A DNA stretch of 44,213 nt from Verrucomicrobiia bacterium (GTDB taxonomy: Bacteria; Verrucomicrobiota; Verrucomicrobiia; Limisphaerales; UBA11358), in the NCBI GenBank assembly GCA_025451535.1, contig JANWKE010000114.1:1-44213 (forward strand), in the 5' to 3' direction. Positions within the stretch are counted from its first letter, which is position 1; every line of letters begins with the position of its first letter. The translations under genes were made by a program, and so were the position numbers. Positions 1 through 8,614 of this stretch are shown here, piece after piece. Under the pieces are notes generated by a model. That model saw nothing but the letters and a program-made list of their open reading frames with translations, searched no databases and had not been told where the DNA came from.

Positions 1-732
1 AACCCGTTCGTACCCCAAGGCTCCTTGTTGGAGCTGCAAAGCAAACGCCGTTCACGTGTGAAAGTCGCCGTGTTCTGCGTGCTCGCCATCAACGTCGTCG
101 GCCTCATGGCCCTGCTCATGCAAGGTTGCAAACGCGAGCAAACCGAGGTGGAAAATCAGCCGTCCCTCGATACCAACGAGACGGCGATGATGAATACCAA
201 TCCGCCGGCGGTGGAAGCGTCCAATCCGCCGGTCCAGCCGCCGGCGATGACCCAGCCGCCCGTTGTGCCGGAGACCGCCGGTACGGAATACGTCGTGGTC
301 AAGGGCGATTCGCTTTGGAAAATTGCCAAGAAGAATGGCGTGACGATCAAGGCCATCGAAGCCGCCAACCCCGCCGTTGACCCGTCCAAATTGAAGGTCG
401 GCCAAAAACTATCCATCCCGGGGGCCACCGGCGCCGCCGGGTCGGCTGCTGACATGACCGGTGCGCCCGGCGCAAGCGGCGGTGGGGAAATCTATATCGT
501 CAAATCAGGCGACACGCTGTCAAAGATCGCCAAACGTTACGGCACGACCATCAGGGCGATTGAAGCTGCCAATGGTCTTTCCACGACCCATATCAAAGTG
601 GGTGAGAAGTTGAAGATTCCAGCGAAGGCCGAAGCAGCCCCGGCCGCGGCGCCTGCGGCCGCGCCGGTTGCCGTTCCGCCGGCAACGGGGACAACGCCGG
701 CGCCGGATAACACCGCGTCAGGTGCGCAATAG
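1..732 (+). CDS. LysM-domain membrane-anchored protein (5' end cut by window edge)
   Basis: The frame is open from base 1, reading NPFVPQGSLLELQ before the first possible start (TTG at 25), so the true start probably lies outside the window. A basic stretch (KRRSRVK) precedes one hydrophobic segment ending LLMQGC. That is either a signal anchor or an imperfect lipobox. Two LysM repeats follow, at about residues 88-131 and 154-198 counted from the TTG, each with the GDSLWKIAKK / GDTLSKIAKR signature and an IP end. A Pro/Ala/Thr-rich tail closes the protein. LysM repeats bind N-acetylglucosamine-containing glycans such as peptidoglycan, which fits its place directly upstream of ftsW in the wall-synthesis cluster. 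A structural or septal wall-binding role is inferred; no catalytic domain is seen. Confidence 0.85.
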   Translation, partial: NPFVPQGSLLELQSKRRSRVKVAVFCVLAINVVGLMALLMQGCKREQTEVENQPSLDTNETAMMNTNPPAVEASNPPVQPPAMTQPPVVPETAGTEYVVVKGDSLWKIAKKNGVTIKAIEAANPAVDPSKLKVGQKLSIPGATGAAGSAADMTGAPGASGGGEIYIVKSGDTLSKIAKRYGTTIRAIEAANGLSTTHIKVGEKLKIPAKAEAAPAAAPAAAPVAVPPATGTTPAPDNTASGAQ

Positions 733-771
733 CCGCATGGACTGCGTCCGGCGTTGGTTTGAAAAGTTGCA

Positions 772-1896
772 ATGAAGTTCGCCGTCACAACTTTGGCGTT
801 TTGTGTCGCCGCCCTGCTGGCGCTGGGGCTGGTGATGCTTTACAGCTCGAGCATGAGCCAGGTCGGCGCACACTATCTGATGTTGCAACTTGTCTGGTGC
901 GCGTTCGGCTTTGTCTTCTGTGTGGTGGCGACCACCCTTGATTATCAACTGCTTCGAAAATTCGCCTGGCCGATTTTCCTTCTGGCCGTGCTGCTGTTGC
1001 TGGCAGTATTGGTGCCGCATATCGGCCGAAAAATCAATGGCGCGCGCCGCTGGTTCGATTTCCACGGCGTGCGCTTTCAACCTTCTGAATTTGGCAAGCT
1101 CGCCCTCGTCGTCATCCTGGCCTGGTATGGTCACCATTGCCAGCGACACATGCACACGTGGACCCGCGGTGTCGTGTTGCCCGGCATTTTGATCGCGCTC
1201 GTGCTCGGTCCGGTGTTCGTTGAACCGGATCGCGGCACGACCATTCTGCTGGCCACAGTGGGCGGCGCCATGCTGCTGCTGGCCGGCGCGCGCTGGAAAT
1301 ACATTGTCCCGCCGGTCGTCCTCGGGATGATTGCCCTGGCCATTTCCATTTTATTTGATCCGATGCGTCTGAGACGCATTTTCAGCTGGTGGGATTTGGA
1401 ACAGCACAAGGACGGCGTGGGTTACCAGGCTTATCAGGCCATGATCGCGCTCGGCTCCGGCGGCTGGACCGGCCTCGGCCTCGGCAATGGCCGTCAAAAA
1501 CTCGGCTTTGTGCCCGAGGACCACACGGATTTCATCCTCTCCATCATCGGTGAGGAACTGGGTCTGATGGCGACGCTGTTCATCCTGCTGGCTTTCGTCA
1601 TCATCGTGATTTGCGGGATTTACATTGCGCTCAATGCCCGCGATACGTTCGGCCTTTTGCTGGGAACCGGTCTCACGCTGTTAATCGGTCTGCAGGCGGC
1701 GATCAACATCGGCGTGGTCACCAGCGCGCTGCCGAACAAAGGCCTGCCGCTGCCGTTCATCAGTTACGGCGGCTCGAACCTGATGGCCATGTTGACCTGT
1801 GTGGGAATTTTGTTCAGCATCGCGCGCCACGCCCAGGCGCGTGAAAAAATCCCCGCCCTCGGAACCGACGAACTTCCCTCCACCCAATCCACATGA
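772..1896 (+). CDS. ftsW: FtsW, SEDS-family septal peptidoglycan polymerase
   Basis: A 374-residue polytopic membrane protein with about ten hydrophobic segments. FtsW/RodA/SpoVE signatures are clear: PDRGTT in the central region, and near the C-terminus ALPNKGLPLPFISYGGSNL, the family's hallmark loop. SEDS proteins polymerise lipid II glycan strands with a partner class B PBP; FtsW acts at the septum. Position in the dcw cluster next to murG supports FtsW over RodA. The gene starts 39 bases after the LysM gene and its stop overlaps the murG start by four bases (ATGA at 1893-1896), which indicates translational coupling. The ATG at 772 is the only good start before the first transmembrane segment. 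Confidence 0.95.
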   Translation: MKFAVTTLAFCVAALLALGLVMLYSSSMSQVGAHYLMLQLVWCAFGFVFCVVATTLDYQLLRKFAWPIFLLAVLLLLAVLVPHIGRKINGARRWFDFHGVRFQPSEFGKLALVVILAWYGHHCQRHMHTWTRGVVLPGILIALVLGPVFVEPDRGTTILLATVGGAMLLLAGARWKYIVPPVVLGMIALAISILFDPMRLRRIFSWWDLEQHKDGVGYQAYQAMIALGSGGWTGLGLGNGRQKLGFVPEDHTDFILSIIGEELGLMATLFILLAFVIIVICGIYIALNARDTFGLLLGTGLTLLIGLQAAINIGVVTSALPNKGLPLPFISYGGSNLMAMLTCVGILFSIARHAQAREKIPALGTDELPSTQST

Positions 1897-3110
1897 CCCA
1901 GCCCGGAGCCAAACCGCCCTTCGTCGCCATCGCGTGCGGCGGGACGGGCGGGCATCTCTTTCCGGGACTGGCCGTCGCCGGGCAATTGAACCAGCGCGGC
2001 TGCCGAACCGCCCTGCTCATTTCACCCAAAGAAATTGATCAGCAGGCGGTGAAATCCGCGCGCGGCATGGAGATTTTCATCCTGCCGGCTGTCGGCCTGC
2101 AAAATCGCAATTATTTTTCCTTCACCGCCAGTTTTGTAAAATCGTTGTTCACTGCGCGAAAAATTTTCCGTCGGTGCAAACCGGATGCCGTTCTGGCGAT
2201 GGGCGGCTTTACCAGCGCCCCACCGATTTTCGTGGCCAGGGAGCTTGGCGCTAAAACGTTCCTGCACGAATCCAACACGATTCCCGGCCGTGCGAACCGG
2301 TTCCTGGCACGTTTCGTGAACGAGGCATTTGTCGGCTTTCCGGAGACGGTTTCGCGGTTGCGGGTGGGGAAAATCACCCACACGGGCACGCCGGTGCGTC
2401 CGCAATTTTCGGTGGGACAAGACCCTGTCGAGCCCCGGCTCCGGCAATGCCGCCTTGCCCTTGGACTCGATCCCAACCGCCCGACGGTTTTGGTCATGGG
2501 TGGCAGCCAGGGGGCCAGCGGTATTAATGAAATCATCCTGGCCACCCTGCCCGGGTTGGCAGATCACCATTCAACCTGGCAATGGCTGCACCTCACCGGC
2601 GCGGCTCATTTTGAACAGGTAAAGCGCACCTATGCCGAACGCAGTTTGAAGGCCGTCGTTCAACCCTTTCTCGCGGACATGGATTTGGCACTGGGCGCAG
2701 CCACCGTTGCCGTAAGTCGGGCCGGCGCTTCGTCGCTGGCCGAAATTGCGGCGATGCGCCTGCCATCGCTGCTCGTCCCGTTTCCGGCTGCGGCGGACAA
2801 TCATCAATTCCACAATGCGCGCGCCTTCGAGACCACTGGCGCGGCCCGGTTGCTCGAACAGAAAAACGCGGCCCCGGAAAGAGTGGCGGCCATGCTGCGC
2901 GAGCTGGCCGAAAATGAAGCCACACGGATTTCCATGCAAACCGCGCTCGTACCATGGCACTCGCCCAAAGCGGCGGAACAAATTGCCGAAAACATCCTGA
3001 ACGCTTGCTGGAGTTCGAGCGTTAGCTTGCCGAAAGAAAACCGGCGGGAGGCGGAACTCCCGCAACCGCTCTCCGGCGAACCGAAGCAGGAACATGTTTG
3101 TGCCGCATGA
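1893..3110 (+). CDS. murG: MurG, lipid II-forming GlcNAc transferase
   Basis: A 405-residue GT28 glycosyltransferase that adds GlcNAc from UDP-GlcNAc to lipid I at the inner membrane face. Family motifs are present in order: the N-terminal glycine loop GGTGGHLFPGLAVA, then MGGFTSAPP, LHESNTIPGRANR, MGGSQGASGINE, and the nucleotide-sugar region VSRAGASSLAEIA followed by PSLLVPFPAAADNHQ. Homology to usual MurG proteins appears to end near residue 370 (QIAENILNAC). The last ~35 residues (WSSSVSLPKENRR onward) are low in resemblance to the family and are encoded by a palindrome-rich stretch (about 3003-3090), so the tail may be repeat-derived. Its stop overlaps the murB ATG. murC, which commonly follows murG, is not here. 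Confidence 0.93.
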   Translation: MTQPGAKPPFVAIACGGTGGHLFPGLAVAGQLNQRGCRTALLISPKEIDQQAVKSARGMEIFILPAVGLQNRNYFSFTASFVKSLFTARKIFRRCKPDAVLAMGGFTSAPPIFVARELGAKTFLHESNTIPGRANRFLARFVNEAFVGFPETVSRLRVGKITHTGTPVRPQFSVGQDPVEPRLRQCRLALGLDPNRPTVLVMGGSQGASGINEIILATLPGLADHHSTWQWLHLTGAAHFEQVKRTYAERSLKAVVQPFLADMDLALGAATVAVSRAGASSLAEIAAMRLPSLLVPFPAAADNHQFHNARAFETTGAARLLEQKNAAPERVAAMLRELAENEATRISMQTALVPWHSPKAAEQIAENILNACWSSSVSLPKENRREAELPQPLSGEPKQEHVCAA

Positions 3111-4057
3111 ACGCGCCTGAAGCCATTTTGGAAATGCCTGTGCACAACAAAAATGATCTGGCTGGCGAGCTGGCCGCGTGCCTTTCACGCGAAGCCGTGA
3201 TTTGCCGCGCCGAACCGATGACAAAGCACACCACGCTGCGCGTCGGCGGGCCGGCGGATGTATACGTCGAGCCGGCTTCGGAAATGGATTTGGCGGGCAT
3301 CGTGAAGTTTTGCGGCGCGCGCGGCGTGCCGTTTTTTGTGATTGGCCGCGGCTCAAACTTGCTGGTGCGCGACGGCGGGTTTCGCGGCGTGATGATTTGC
3401 CTGACACACGCGAATTTCAGCCGGATTGAGGTGGACGGCGAATGCCTGCGCTGTGGCGCGGGCGCGAGATTGAAGAACGTCGCTGTGGAAGCGCGGCGGA
3501 GCGGTTTAAGCGGCGTGGAATTTCTGGAAGGCATTCCGGGTAGCGTCGGCGGCGCATTGCGGATGAATGCCGGCGCCATGGGTGGCCAGACGTTCGATGT
3601 CGTCGAGTCGGTCCGGCTGATGGATTTTGATGGCAACATCCGCGAACTCGCGCCCCAGGCAATGGCGGTGGAATACCGCCATTGCGCCGCGTTGAAAAAC
3701 CGGATCGCCCTGGGCGCGGTTTTCAAATGCCAATCCGCGCCGCGTGGAGAGATTGAGGCACGCATGAAGGCGTTCAGTGAAAAACGCTGGGCATCGCAGC
3801 CCGCCGCGCCCAGTGCCGGCTGCCTGTTCAAAAACCCCGCTCAAATTCCCGCGGGAAAACTGGTGGACGAACTGGGTCTGAAGGGCGCCCGCGTCGGCGG
3901 TGCCGTGGTTTCCGCCGAACACGGCAATTTTATCGTGAATGACGGCACGGCCACGGCACGCAACATATTGAATTTGATTGACTTGCTTAAACAACGCGCG
4001 AAAGTCGAGCGCGGAATCGAGTTGGAAACGGAAGTTGAAATCATTGGCGAAGGATGA
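3107..4057 (+). CDS. murB: MurB, UDP-N-acetylenolpyruvoylglucosamine reductase
   Basis: About 316 residues. It reduces UDP-GlcNAc-enolpyruvate to UDP-MurNAc with NADPH and FAD. Visible motifs are the early TTLRVGGPAD, the FAD-binding IGRGSNLLVRDGGFRG, LEGIPGSVGGALRMNAGAMGG in the middle, and the catalytic-loop segment SAGCLFKNP, where the proton-donating Ser of many MurBs is Cys. A final conserved Glu lies in IELETEVEIIGEG. The ATG at 3107 is chosen because it overlaps the murG stop (ATGA). A TTG at 3098 is in frame with a nearer purine-rich stretch (GCAGGA) and is the alternative. The 3' end overlaps ddl by four bases. Confidence 0.94.
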   Translation: MNAPEAILEMPVHNKNDLAGELAACLSREAVICRAEPMTKHTTLRVGGPADVYVEPASEMDLAGIVKFCGARGVPFFVIGRGSNLLVRDGGFRGVMICLTHANFSRIEVDGECLRCGAGARLKNVAVEARRSGLSGVEFLEGIPGSVGGALRMNAGAMGGQTFDVVESVRLMDFDGNIRELAPQAMAVEYRHCAALKNRIALGAVFKCQSAPRGEIEARMKAFSEKRWASQPAAPSAGCLFKNPAQIPAGKLVDELGLKGARVGGAVVSAEHGNFIVNDGTATARNILNLIDLLKQRAKVERGIELETEVEIIGEG

Positions 4058-5001
4058 ATCGGAAATTGAATATCACGGTCATGTTGGGTGGCCCCAGCGC
4101 CGAGCGCGAAGTATCGTTGCGTTCCGGCGCGGCGGTAACAGCGGCTTTGCGCTCGCTCGGCCACACGGTTTTCGAAGTGGATCCGAAAGACGGTGAATTT
4201 GATTTGCCGAAGGCAACGGACGTGGTGTTTCTGGTGTTGCACGGCACCTATGGCGAGGACGGCACGGTTCAGCGGCGCCTGGACGAACTTGGCGCCATTT
4301 TCACGGGTTGTGATGCCGAAGCGAGCCGCATTGCGTTCGACAAGGTGCTGACGAAACGGCGCTGCCTTGAAACCGGTATCCCAACGGCGAAATTTTTTGT
4401 TGTGAATTCGGCGGAGACTCCGTGGCCGCAGGATTGGCAGCCCCCCCTGGTGGTGAAGCCCGTCCGGCAGGGTTCAAGTGTTGGATTACAGTTTGTGGAG
4501 CGCGTCGCGGACTGGCAAACTGCGCTGGTCGAGGCGATGAAATTTGATTCGGAAGTTTTGATTGAAGAAAAAATTGTCGGACGCGAATCCACGGTCGCTA
4601 TCCTCGCGAACGAAACATTACCGGTAGTGGAAGTCCGCCCCAGGGTTGGCAGTTATGATTATCACAACAAGTACACGGCGGGCCGCACGGAATATTTCTG
4701 CCCGGCGCCCTTTGATGCGCTGACGACGCGGCGGATTCAGGACGCTGCGCTCGGCGCATTCAAAGCCGTGGGCGGGCGCGATTACGCCCGGGTGGACGTG
4801 ATGGTGCGGGCCAATGGCGAACCGGTGGTGCTCGAGGTCAATACCTTGCCGGGCATGACGGAAACGAGCCTGCTGCCGAAAGCGGCGGCGGCGGCCGGGT
4901 TGAATTACGCGCAGCTTTGCCAGCGCATGGTGGATTTGGCCCTGCAAAGAAAGGAAAAATGCAAAATTAAGAATGCCAGGTCACCGGCGTCGGTTGGCTG
5001 A
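4054..5001 (+). CDS. ddl: Ddl, D-alanine-D-alanine ligase
   Basis: A 315-residue ATP-grasp enzyme that joins two D-alanines for the pentapeptide stem. The N-terminal domain carries GGPSAEREVSLRSG and LHGTYGEDGTVQ. The ATP-grasp core shows VVKPVRQGSSVGL, the acidic pair in LIEEKIVGRESTV, and EVNTLPGMTETSLLPKAA with the metal-binding Glu and Asn. Length is normal. The start overlaps the end of murB (ATGA), so the two are probably translationally coupled. The last ~12 residues (KEKCKIKNARSPASVG) are rich in Lys and Asn and lie beyond the family's conserved region. A 44-base AT-rich gap follows before ftsQ. Confidence 0.95.
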   Translation: MNRKLNITVMLGGPSAEREVSLRSGAAVTAALRSLGHTVFEVDPKDGEFDLPKATDVVFLVLHGTYGEDGTVQRRLDELGAIFTGCDAEASRIAFDKVLTKRRCLETGIPTAKFFVVNSAETPWPQDWQPPLVVKPVRQGSSVGLQFVERVADWQTALVEAMKFDSEVLIEEKIVGRESTVAILANETLPVVEVRPRVGSYDYHNKYTAGRTEYFCPAPFDALTTRRIQDAALGAFKAVGGRDYARVDVMVRANGEPVVLEVNTLPGMTETSLLPKAAAAAGLNYAQLCQRMVDLALQRKEKCKIKNARSPASVG

Positions 5002-5045
5002 GCCGGTTATTTGTTAATTTTTCCTTTTAAATTTTGAATTGAACC

Positions 5046-6008
5046 ATGTGGTTTTTTAGACGCGAACCAAAGAACCGGCGATTAAGTCACCGGTACGTGC
5101 TCGACGTGAAACTGCGCTCGCGGCAGGTGCGCGCGACGCGCCTGCGGCTGGGGGCCGTTGCGCTGGCCGTCACTTTTGGCACGGTCTTCGGTCTCTACCT
5201 GTTCTGGCGCGCGGGCGAGTGGACGCTCGACAAATTCGTATATGAAAATTCCGAATTCGCCATCCGGCGCGTTGACGTGCAAACGGACGGGGTCATTGCT
5301 CCGGATAAATTGCGCCGGTGGTCAGGCGTGCGACCCGGTGACAATCTGATGGCGCTGGATCTGGCGGCAGTGAAGCGGAATTTGGAGCTGGTTTCGACCG
5401 TTGGCTCCGTTTCGGTCGAGCGCGTCCTGCCCAGCACGTTGCGGATTCGGGTGACGGAGCGCCAGCCGGTCGCGCAGGTGGACGTGCCGCGGGCCGGTGC
5501 GGCGGGCGGTATCCAGGTGACAGTGTTTCAACTGGATGCGGATGGTTATGTCATGCAACCGCTCGATCCCCGGCTTTGTGTGATACCACTGGCACAGATA
5601 CGGGACCAGTTGCCGGTGATCGTGGGGTTGAACACATATCAATTGCAGCCGGGCCAGCGGGTTGAGTCGCCGCAGGTACTGGCGGCGTTGCAGTTGGTCG
5701 GCACCTTCAACCGCTCCGTGATGACCGGGCTGGTCAACTTGCGGCGCATCGACGTGTCGTCGCCCGGCGTGGTGCTGGCAACGACGGAGCAGGGCAGCGA
5801 AATTACTTTTGGTCTCGACAATCTGGACCAACAATTGCGACGCTGGCGCGAGATTTACGATTTGGGACAACGCATGAACAGGGCGATAGCGGCGCTCAAT
5901 CTGGCGGTTTCCAACAATGTGCCGGTTCGTTGGGTGGAAGCCGTCGCCGTGCCGGCCACATTGCCGAGGCCAAACAACCCGCCACCCGTCCGGAGGAAAA
6001 ATGTTTGA
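5046..6008 (+). CDS. ftsQ: FtsQ/DivIB-type cell division protein
   Basis: 320 residues with the FtsQ layout. A basic cytoplasmic N-terminus (RREPKNRRLSHRY) precedes one transmembrane helix at about residues 36-58. A POTRA domain follows (FAIRRVDVQTDGVIAPDKLRRW to the GDNLMALDL region), then the conserved VERVLPSTLRIRVTERQP beta strand region and a longer periplasmic FtsQ domain. FtsQ links early (FtsA/FtsZ) and late (FtsB/L/W/I) divisome parts. The identification rests on this architecture plus the position between ddl and ftsA. Sequence identity in this family is generally low, so position carries real weight. The 3' end overlaps ftsA by eight bases. Confidence 0.9.
   Translation: MWFFRREPKNRRLSHRYVLDVKLRSRQVRATRLRLGAVALAVTFGTVFGLYLFWRAGEWTLDKFVYENSEFAIRRVDVQTDGVIAPDKLRRWSGVRPGDNLMALDLAAVKRNLELVSTVGSVSVERVLPSTLRIRVTERQPVAQVDVPRAGAAGGIQVTVFQLDADGYVMQPLDPRLCVIPLAQIRDQLPVIVGLNTYQLQPGQRVESPQVLAALQLVGTFNRSVMTGLVNLRRIDVSSPGVVLATTEQGSEITFGLDNLDQQLRRWREIYDLGQRMNRAIAALNLAVSNNVPVRWVEAVAVPATLPRPNNPPPVRRKNV
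5992..5997 (+). promoter_or_regulatory. Strong ribosome binding site for ftsA
   Basis: GGAGGA sits just upstream of the ATG at 6001 and inside the end of ftsQ. It decides the ftsA start: the frame is open upstream to 5917, but the earlier in-frame starts have no such site and would add residues unlike any FtsA. Confidence 0.75.
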
Positions 6009-7224
6009 CGATTCATCCATCATTGTCGGTTTGGAAATCGGCACGTCGAAGGTCTGCGCCGTCGTGGGCGAGCAGGGCGCTGACGGCGCGCTGAACATCA
6101 TCGGCCTCGGCCAGGCCCGCTCGCGCGGCGTGCGCAAGGGCGAGATTGCGGACACGACCCAGGCCGAAGAGGACGTGCGCAACGCCGTCGTCGAAGCCGA
6201 GCAGATGGCCGACGTGGAGATCCGCAATGTTTATCTGGGGGTGACCGGTGGGCACATCCGCGGCTTTAACAATCGGGGCGTCCATCCGGTGGTTTCCGCC
6301 GACCGCGAAATTTCCGAGGACGATGTGCAGGATGTCATTAAAAATGCGAAGGCGATCAATTTACCCACGGAAAACAATGTCGTACACGCCATCCGCCAGC
6401 ACTTTTTCGTGGACGGCCAGGACGGCGTAACGAACCCGGTCGGAATGCTGGGGTCACGTTTGGAAGTGGACGTGCATGTGGTCCACGGCAACACCAACCG
6501 GTTGCAGAATGCCATCCGGCTGGTAAAAGGTTTGCAACTGGAAGTGGATGAAATTGTTTTTAACGGTCTCGCTTCGTCGCTCGCCCTGTTGACCAGCGAG
6601 CAAAAGGAGCTGGGCGCGCTGGTCATTGATATCGGCGGTGGCACGACCGATTACGTTGTGTATGCGGGCGGTGTCATCCGGCATACCGGCGTGCTCGCCA
6701 TTGGCGGCGATCATGTGTCCAATGATCTGGCTTACGGGCTGAAGGTGCCGTTGAGCCGCGCGGAAAAGCTCAAGCTGGAACATGGCTGCGCCTTGCTGGA
6801 TGGGAAAATCGAAGGCCAGACCGTCACCATCACCAATGAACTCGGCCTGCCGCTCAAGACCATCAACGTCGAGCATTTGCAACGCATCATGTCGCTGCGG
6901 CTGGAGGAAATCTTCCAGCTGGTCGCCCAGGATTTGGAGCAGGCCGGGCTGTTTGACTATTTGCGCGCGGGCGTTTTTCTTGGCGGCGGCGGCGCGCGTA
7001 TTCCGCAGATCGCCAAACTCGCGGAGCAGGTTATGCAAATGCCGGTTTCCATCGGCCAGACCAATTCCATCAGCGGCCTCAAATCCGCGCTCGACCAGCC
7101 GGAATTTTTCACCGCCATCGGCCTCGTGAAATTCGGCTCGTTCAAGACGCGCAAACGCGAAGGCAAACCGTCGCTGGCGCAGGGTATCAAGGGTGCGCTG
7201 GGCCGCTTTCTGCAACGACCCTGA
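6001..7224 (+). CDS. ftsA: FtsA, actin-like Z-ring membrane tether
   Basis: 407 residues of the actin/Hsp70 ATPase fold that anchors FtsZ filaments to the membrane. Phosphate 1 motif: IVGLEIGTSKVCAVVGE at the N-terminus. Phosphate 2: VIDIGGGTTDYVVYAGG. Adenosine motif: FLGGGGARIPQIAKLAE. The 1C (SHS2-like) insertion lies at about residues 80-160. A C-terminal amphipathic helix resembling the membrane-targeting sequence is seen (IKGALGRFLQRP), after a charged linker. The start is fixed by a strong Shine-Dalgarno. It overlaps ftsQ by eight bases and is followed by ftsZ after 12 bases, so FtsA and FtsZ are probably made from one transcript. Confidence 0.95.
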   Translation: MFDDSSIIVGLEIGTSKVCAVVGEQGADGALNIIGLGQARSRGVRKGEIADTTQAEEDVRNAVVEAEQMADVEIRNVYLGVTGGHIRGFNNRGVHPVVSADREISEDDVQDVIKNAKAINLPTENNVVHAIRQHFFVDGQDGVTNPVGMLGSRLEVDVHVVHGNTNRLQNAIRLVKGLQLEVDEIVFNGLASSLALLTSEQKELGALVIDIGGGTTDYVVYAGGVIRHTGVLAIGGDHVSNDLAYGLKVPLSRAEKLKLEHGCALLDGKIEGQTVTITNELGLPLKTINVEHLQRIMSLRLEEIFQLVAQDLEQAGLFDYLRAGVFLGGGGARIPQIAKLAEQVMQMPVSIGQTNSISGLKSALDQPEFFTAIGLVKFGSFKTRKREGKPSLAQGIKGALGRFLQRP

Positions 7225-7236
7225 ATCCCATCCACG

Positions 7237-8520
7237 ATGAAGACCAAAACTCAAACCCCTGCGGCGATGCTGGAACCGGCCAAAACCCCTGCCGCCAAAA
7301 TATTCGGCGTCGGCAGCGCCGGCGTCAGCCTGCTGGAGGTGATGAACCGGGAGGAATTCGCTGGCGCGGGTTTCGTGGCGGTCAATACGGATGCGACGTC
7401 GCTCGCCGGATCGACCGTCGCCTTGAAAATCCATCTCGAAACGAAATTGTTGCGTGGTTTGGGCACCGGCGGCGATCCCGAACGCGGACGGGCGATTGCG
7501 GAAGAGCAATTCACCACGCTTAAAACCGCGTGCGAAGGCGCAGATGTGATTTTTGTTGTCGCTGGCCTTGGCGGCGGTGCGGGCAGCGGCATCACGCCCG
7601 TGCTGGCGCGTGCGGCCAGGGAAACGGGAGCGCTGGTGCTGGCTTTTGTGACGCTGCCCTTCGTTTGTGAAGGCAATCGCCGCCTGCAACAGGCACAACA
7701 AAGTCTGGAGCAGATCAAGTCCGTCGCGGACGGCGTCATCTGCCTGCCGTGCCAGAAAACGTTCAAGCTGATTGACGAAAACACGAGCGTGCTCGACACG
7801 TTTCGCATTACCGATGAGTTGCTGGTCGATGGCGTGCGCGGCGTGTGGCGGCTGCTCACGCGGCCGGGCTTGATTCAGATTCACTTTGACGATTTATGCG
7901 CCCTGGTGCGCAACCGCCATTCCGAAAGCGCGTTTGCCTCCGTTGAAGCCTCCGGCCCGGCGCGTTCGCGCGAGGTGGTGGAAAAATTGCTCAACCATCC
8001 GTTGCTGGAAGAAGGCCGCGTGCTGGCCGAATCCGATGCCGTGCTGGTGAGCATGATGGGCGGCAAGGACTTGACGATGGCCGAGGTGGGGCGGGTGATG
8101 GAACAAATCAGCCGTCATTGCGAACGCGCGCAGGTTATCATGGGCGCAGCGGTGGACGAGGCATTAAAAAACCATTTATCCGTGACGGTTATCGCGGCGA
8201 AAGCAAACGGCGCCATGGCGATGGCTGAAACGCCGATGACGACGGGTTATTTGGACCAACCGACGGGTGCGCGCGGTTCAGCGCGGTCGGCGTCACGTTG
8301 TGCGCCGCCCGCTCCGCCCTTGACGCAGGAACAGCGCGAGCAAGTGCTGGCCCGACATGGCAGCGGACGCGCGCGGAAAACGGTTGCCAAAATGCGCCAG
8401 GCCCAGTTGCCGCTGGCGATAATTTCCAAGGGCCGGTTCGACAAGAGCGAACCGACGATTCACAAAGGCGAAGACCTCGACATCCCGACCTACATCCGCC
8501 GCGGCGTCGCGTTGAATTAA
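7237..8520 (+). CDS. ftsZ: FtsZ, divergent tubulin-like division GTPase
   Basis: 427 residues with the FtsZ plan: a GTPase domain, a variable Ala/Arg-rich linker (about 330-410) and a conserved C-terminal peptide, DLDIPTYIRRGVALN, that matches the FtsA-binding tail consensus. The GTPase domain is atypical. The glycine-rich tubulin signature is GGGAGSG (residues 112-118) where nearly all FtsZs have GGGTGTG or GGGTGSG. The T7 synergy loop reads QIHFDDL (214-220) where NxDFADV is usual, so Asn and the first Asp are replaced by Gln and His while the last Asp remains. The N-terminus (KIFGVGSAGVSLLEVM) lacks the typical GGGGxNA loop. The tail and its position after ftsA support a division role; GTP hydrolysis may differ from standard FtsZ. 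Confidence 0.9.
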   Translation: MKTKTQTPAAMLEPAKTPAAKIFGVGSAGVSLLEVMNREEFAGAGFVAVNTDATSLAGSTVALKIHLETKLLRGLGTGGDPERGRAIAEEQFTTLKTACEGADVIFVVAGLGGGAGSGITPVLARAARETGALVLAFVTLPFVCEGNRRLQQAQQSLEQIKSVADGVICLPCQKTFKLIDENTSVLDTFRITDELLVDGVRGVWRLLTRPGLIQIHFDDLCALVRNRHSESAFASVEASGPARSREVVEKLLNHPLLEEGRVLAESDAVLVSMMGGKDLTMAEVGRVMEQISRHCERAQVIMGAAVDEALKNHLSVTVIAAKANGAMAMAETPMTTGYLDQPTGARGSARSASRCAPPAPPLTQEQREQVLARHGSGRARKTVAKMRQAQLPLAIISKGRFDKSEPTIHKGEDLDIPTYIRRGVALN

Positions 8521-8614
8521 ATTGCGGATTTGCGGGGCAGGGAAATTCAGGCGTGCACTCGCGCGCCAGGGGCGAAAACGCTTCGTATGAAACAGCCATA
8601 AACCACTCAAGATT

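Noticed and set aside
5917-6000. Upstream extension of the ftsA frame
   Set aside because: Overlaps ftsQ, lacks a ribosome site and adds residues unlike FtsA; the start at 6001 has GGAGGA.
6454-7884. 476-residue minus-strand frame across ftsA and ftsZ
   Set aside because: A shadow of two strongly supported plus-strand genes; Arg/Gln/Ala-rich with no motif.
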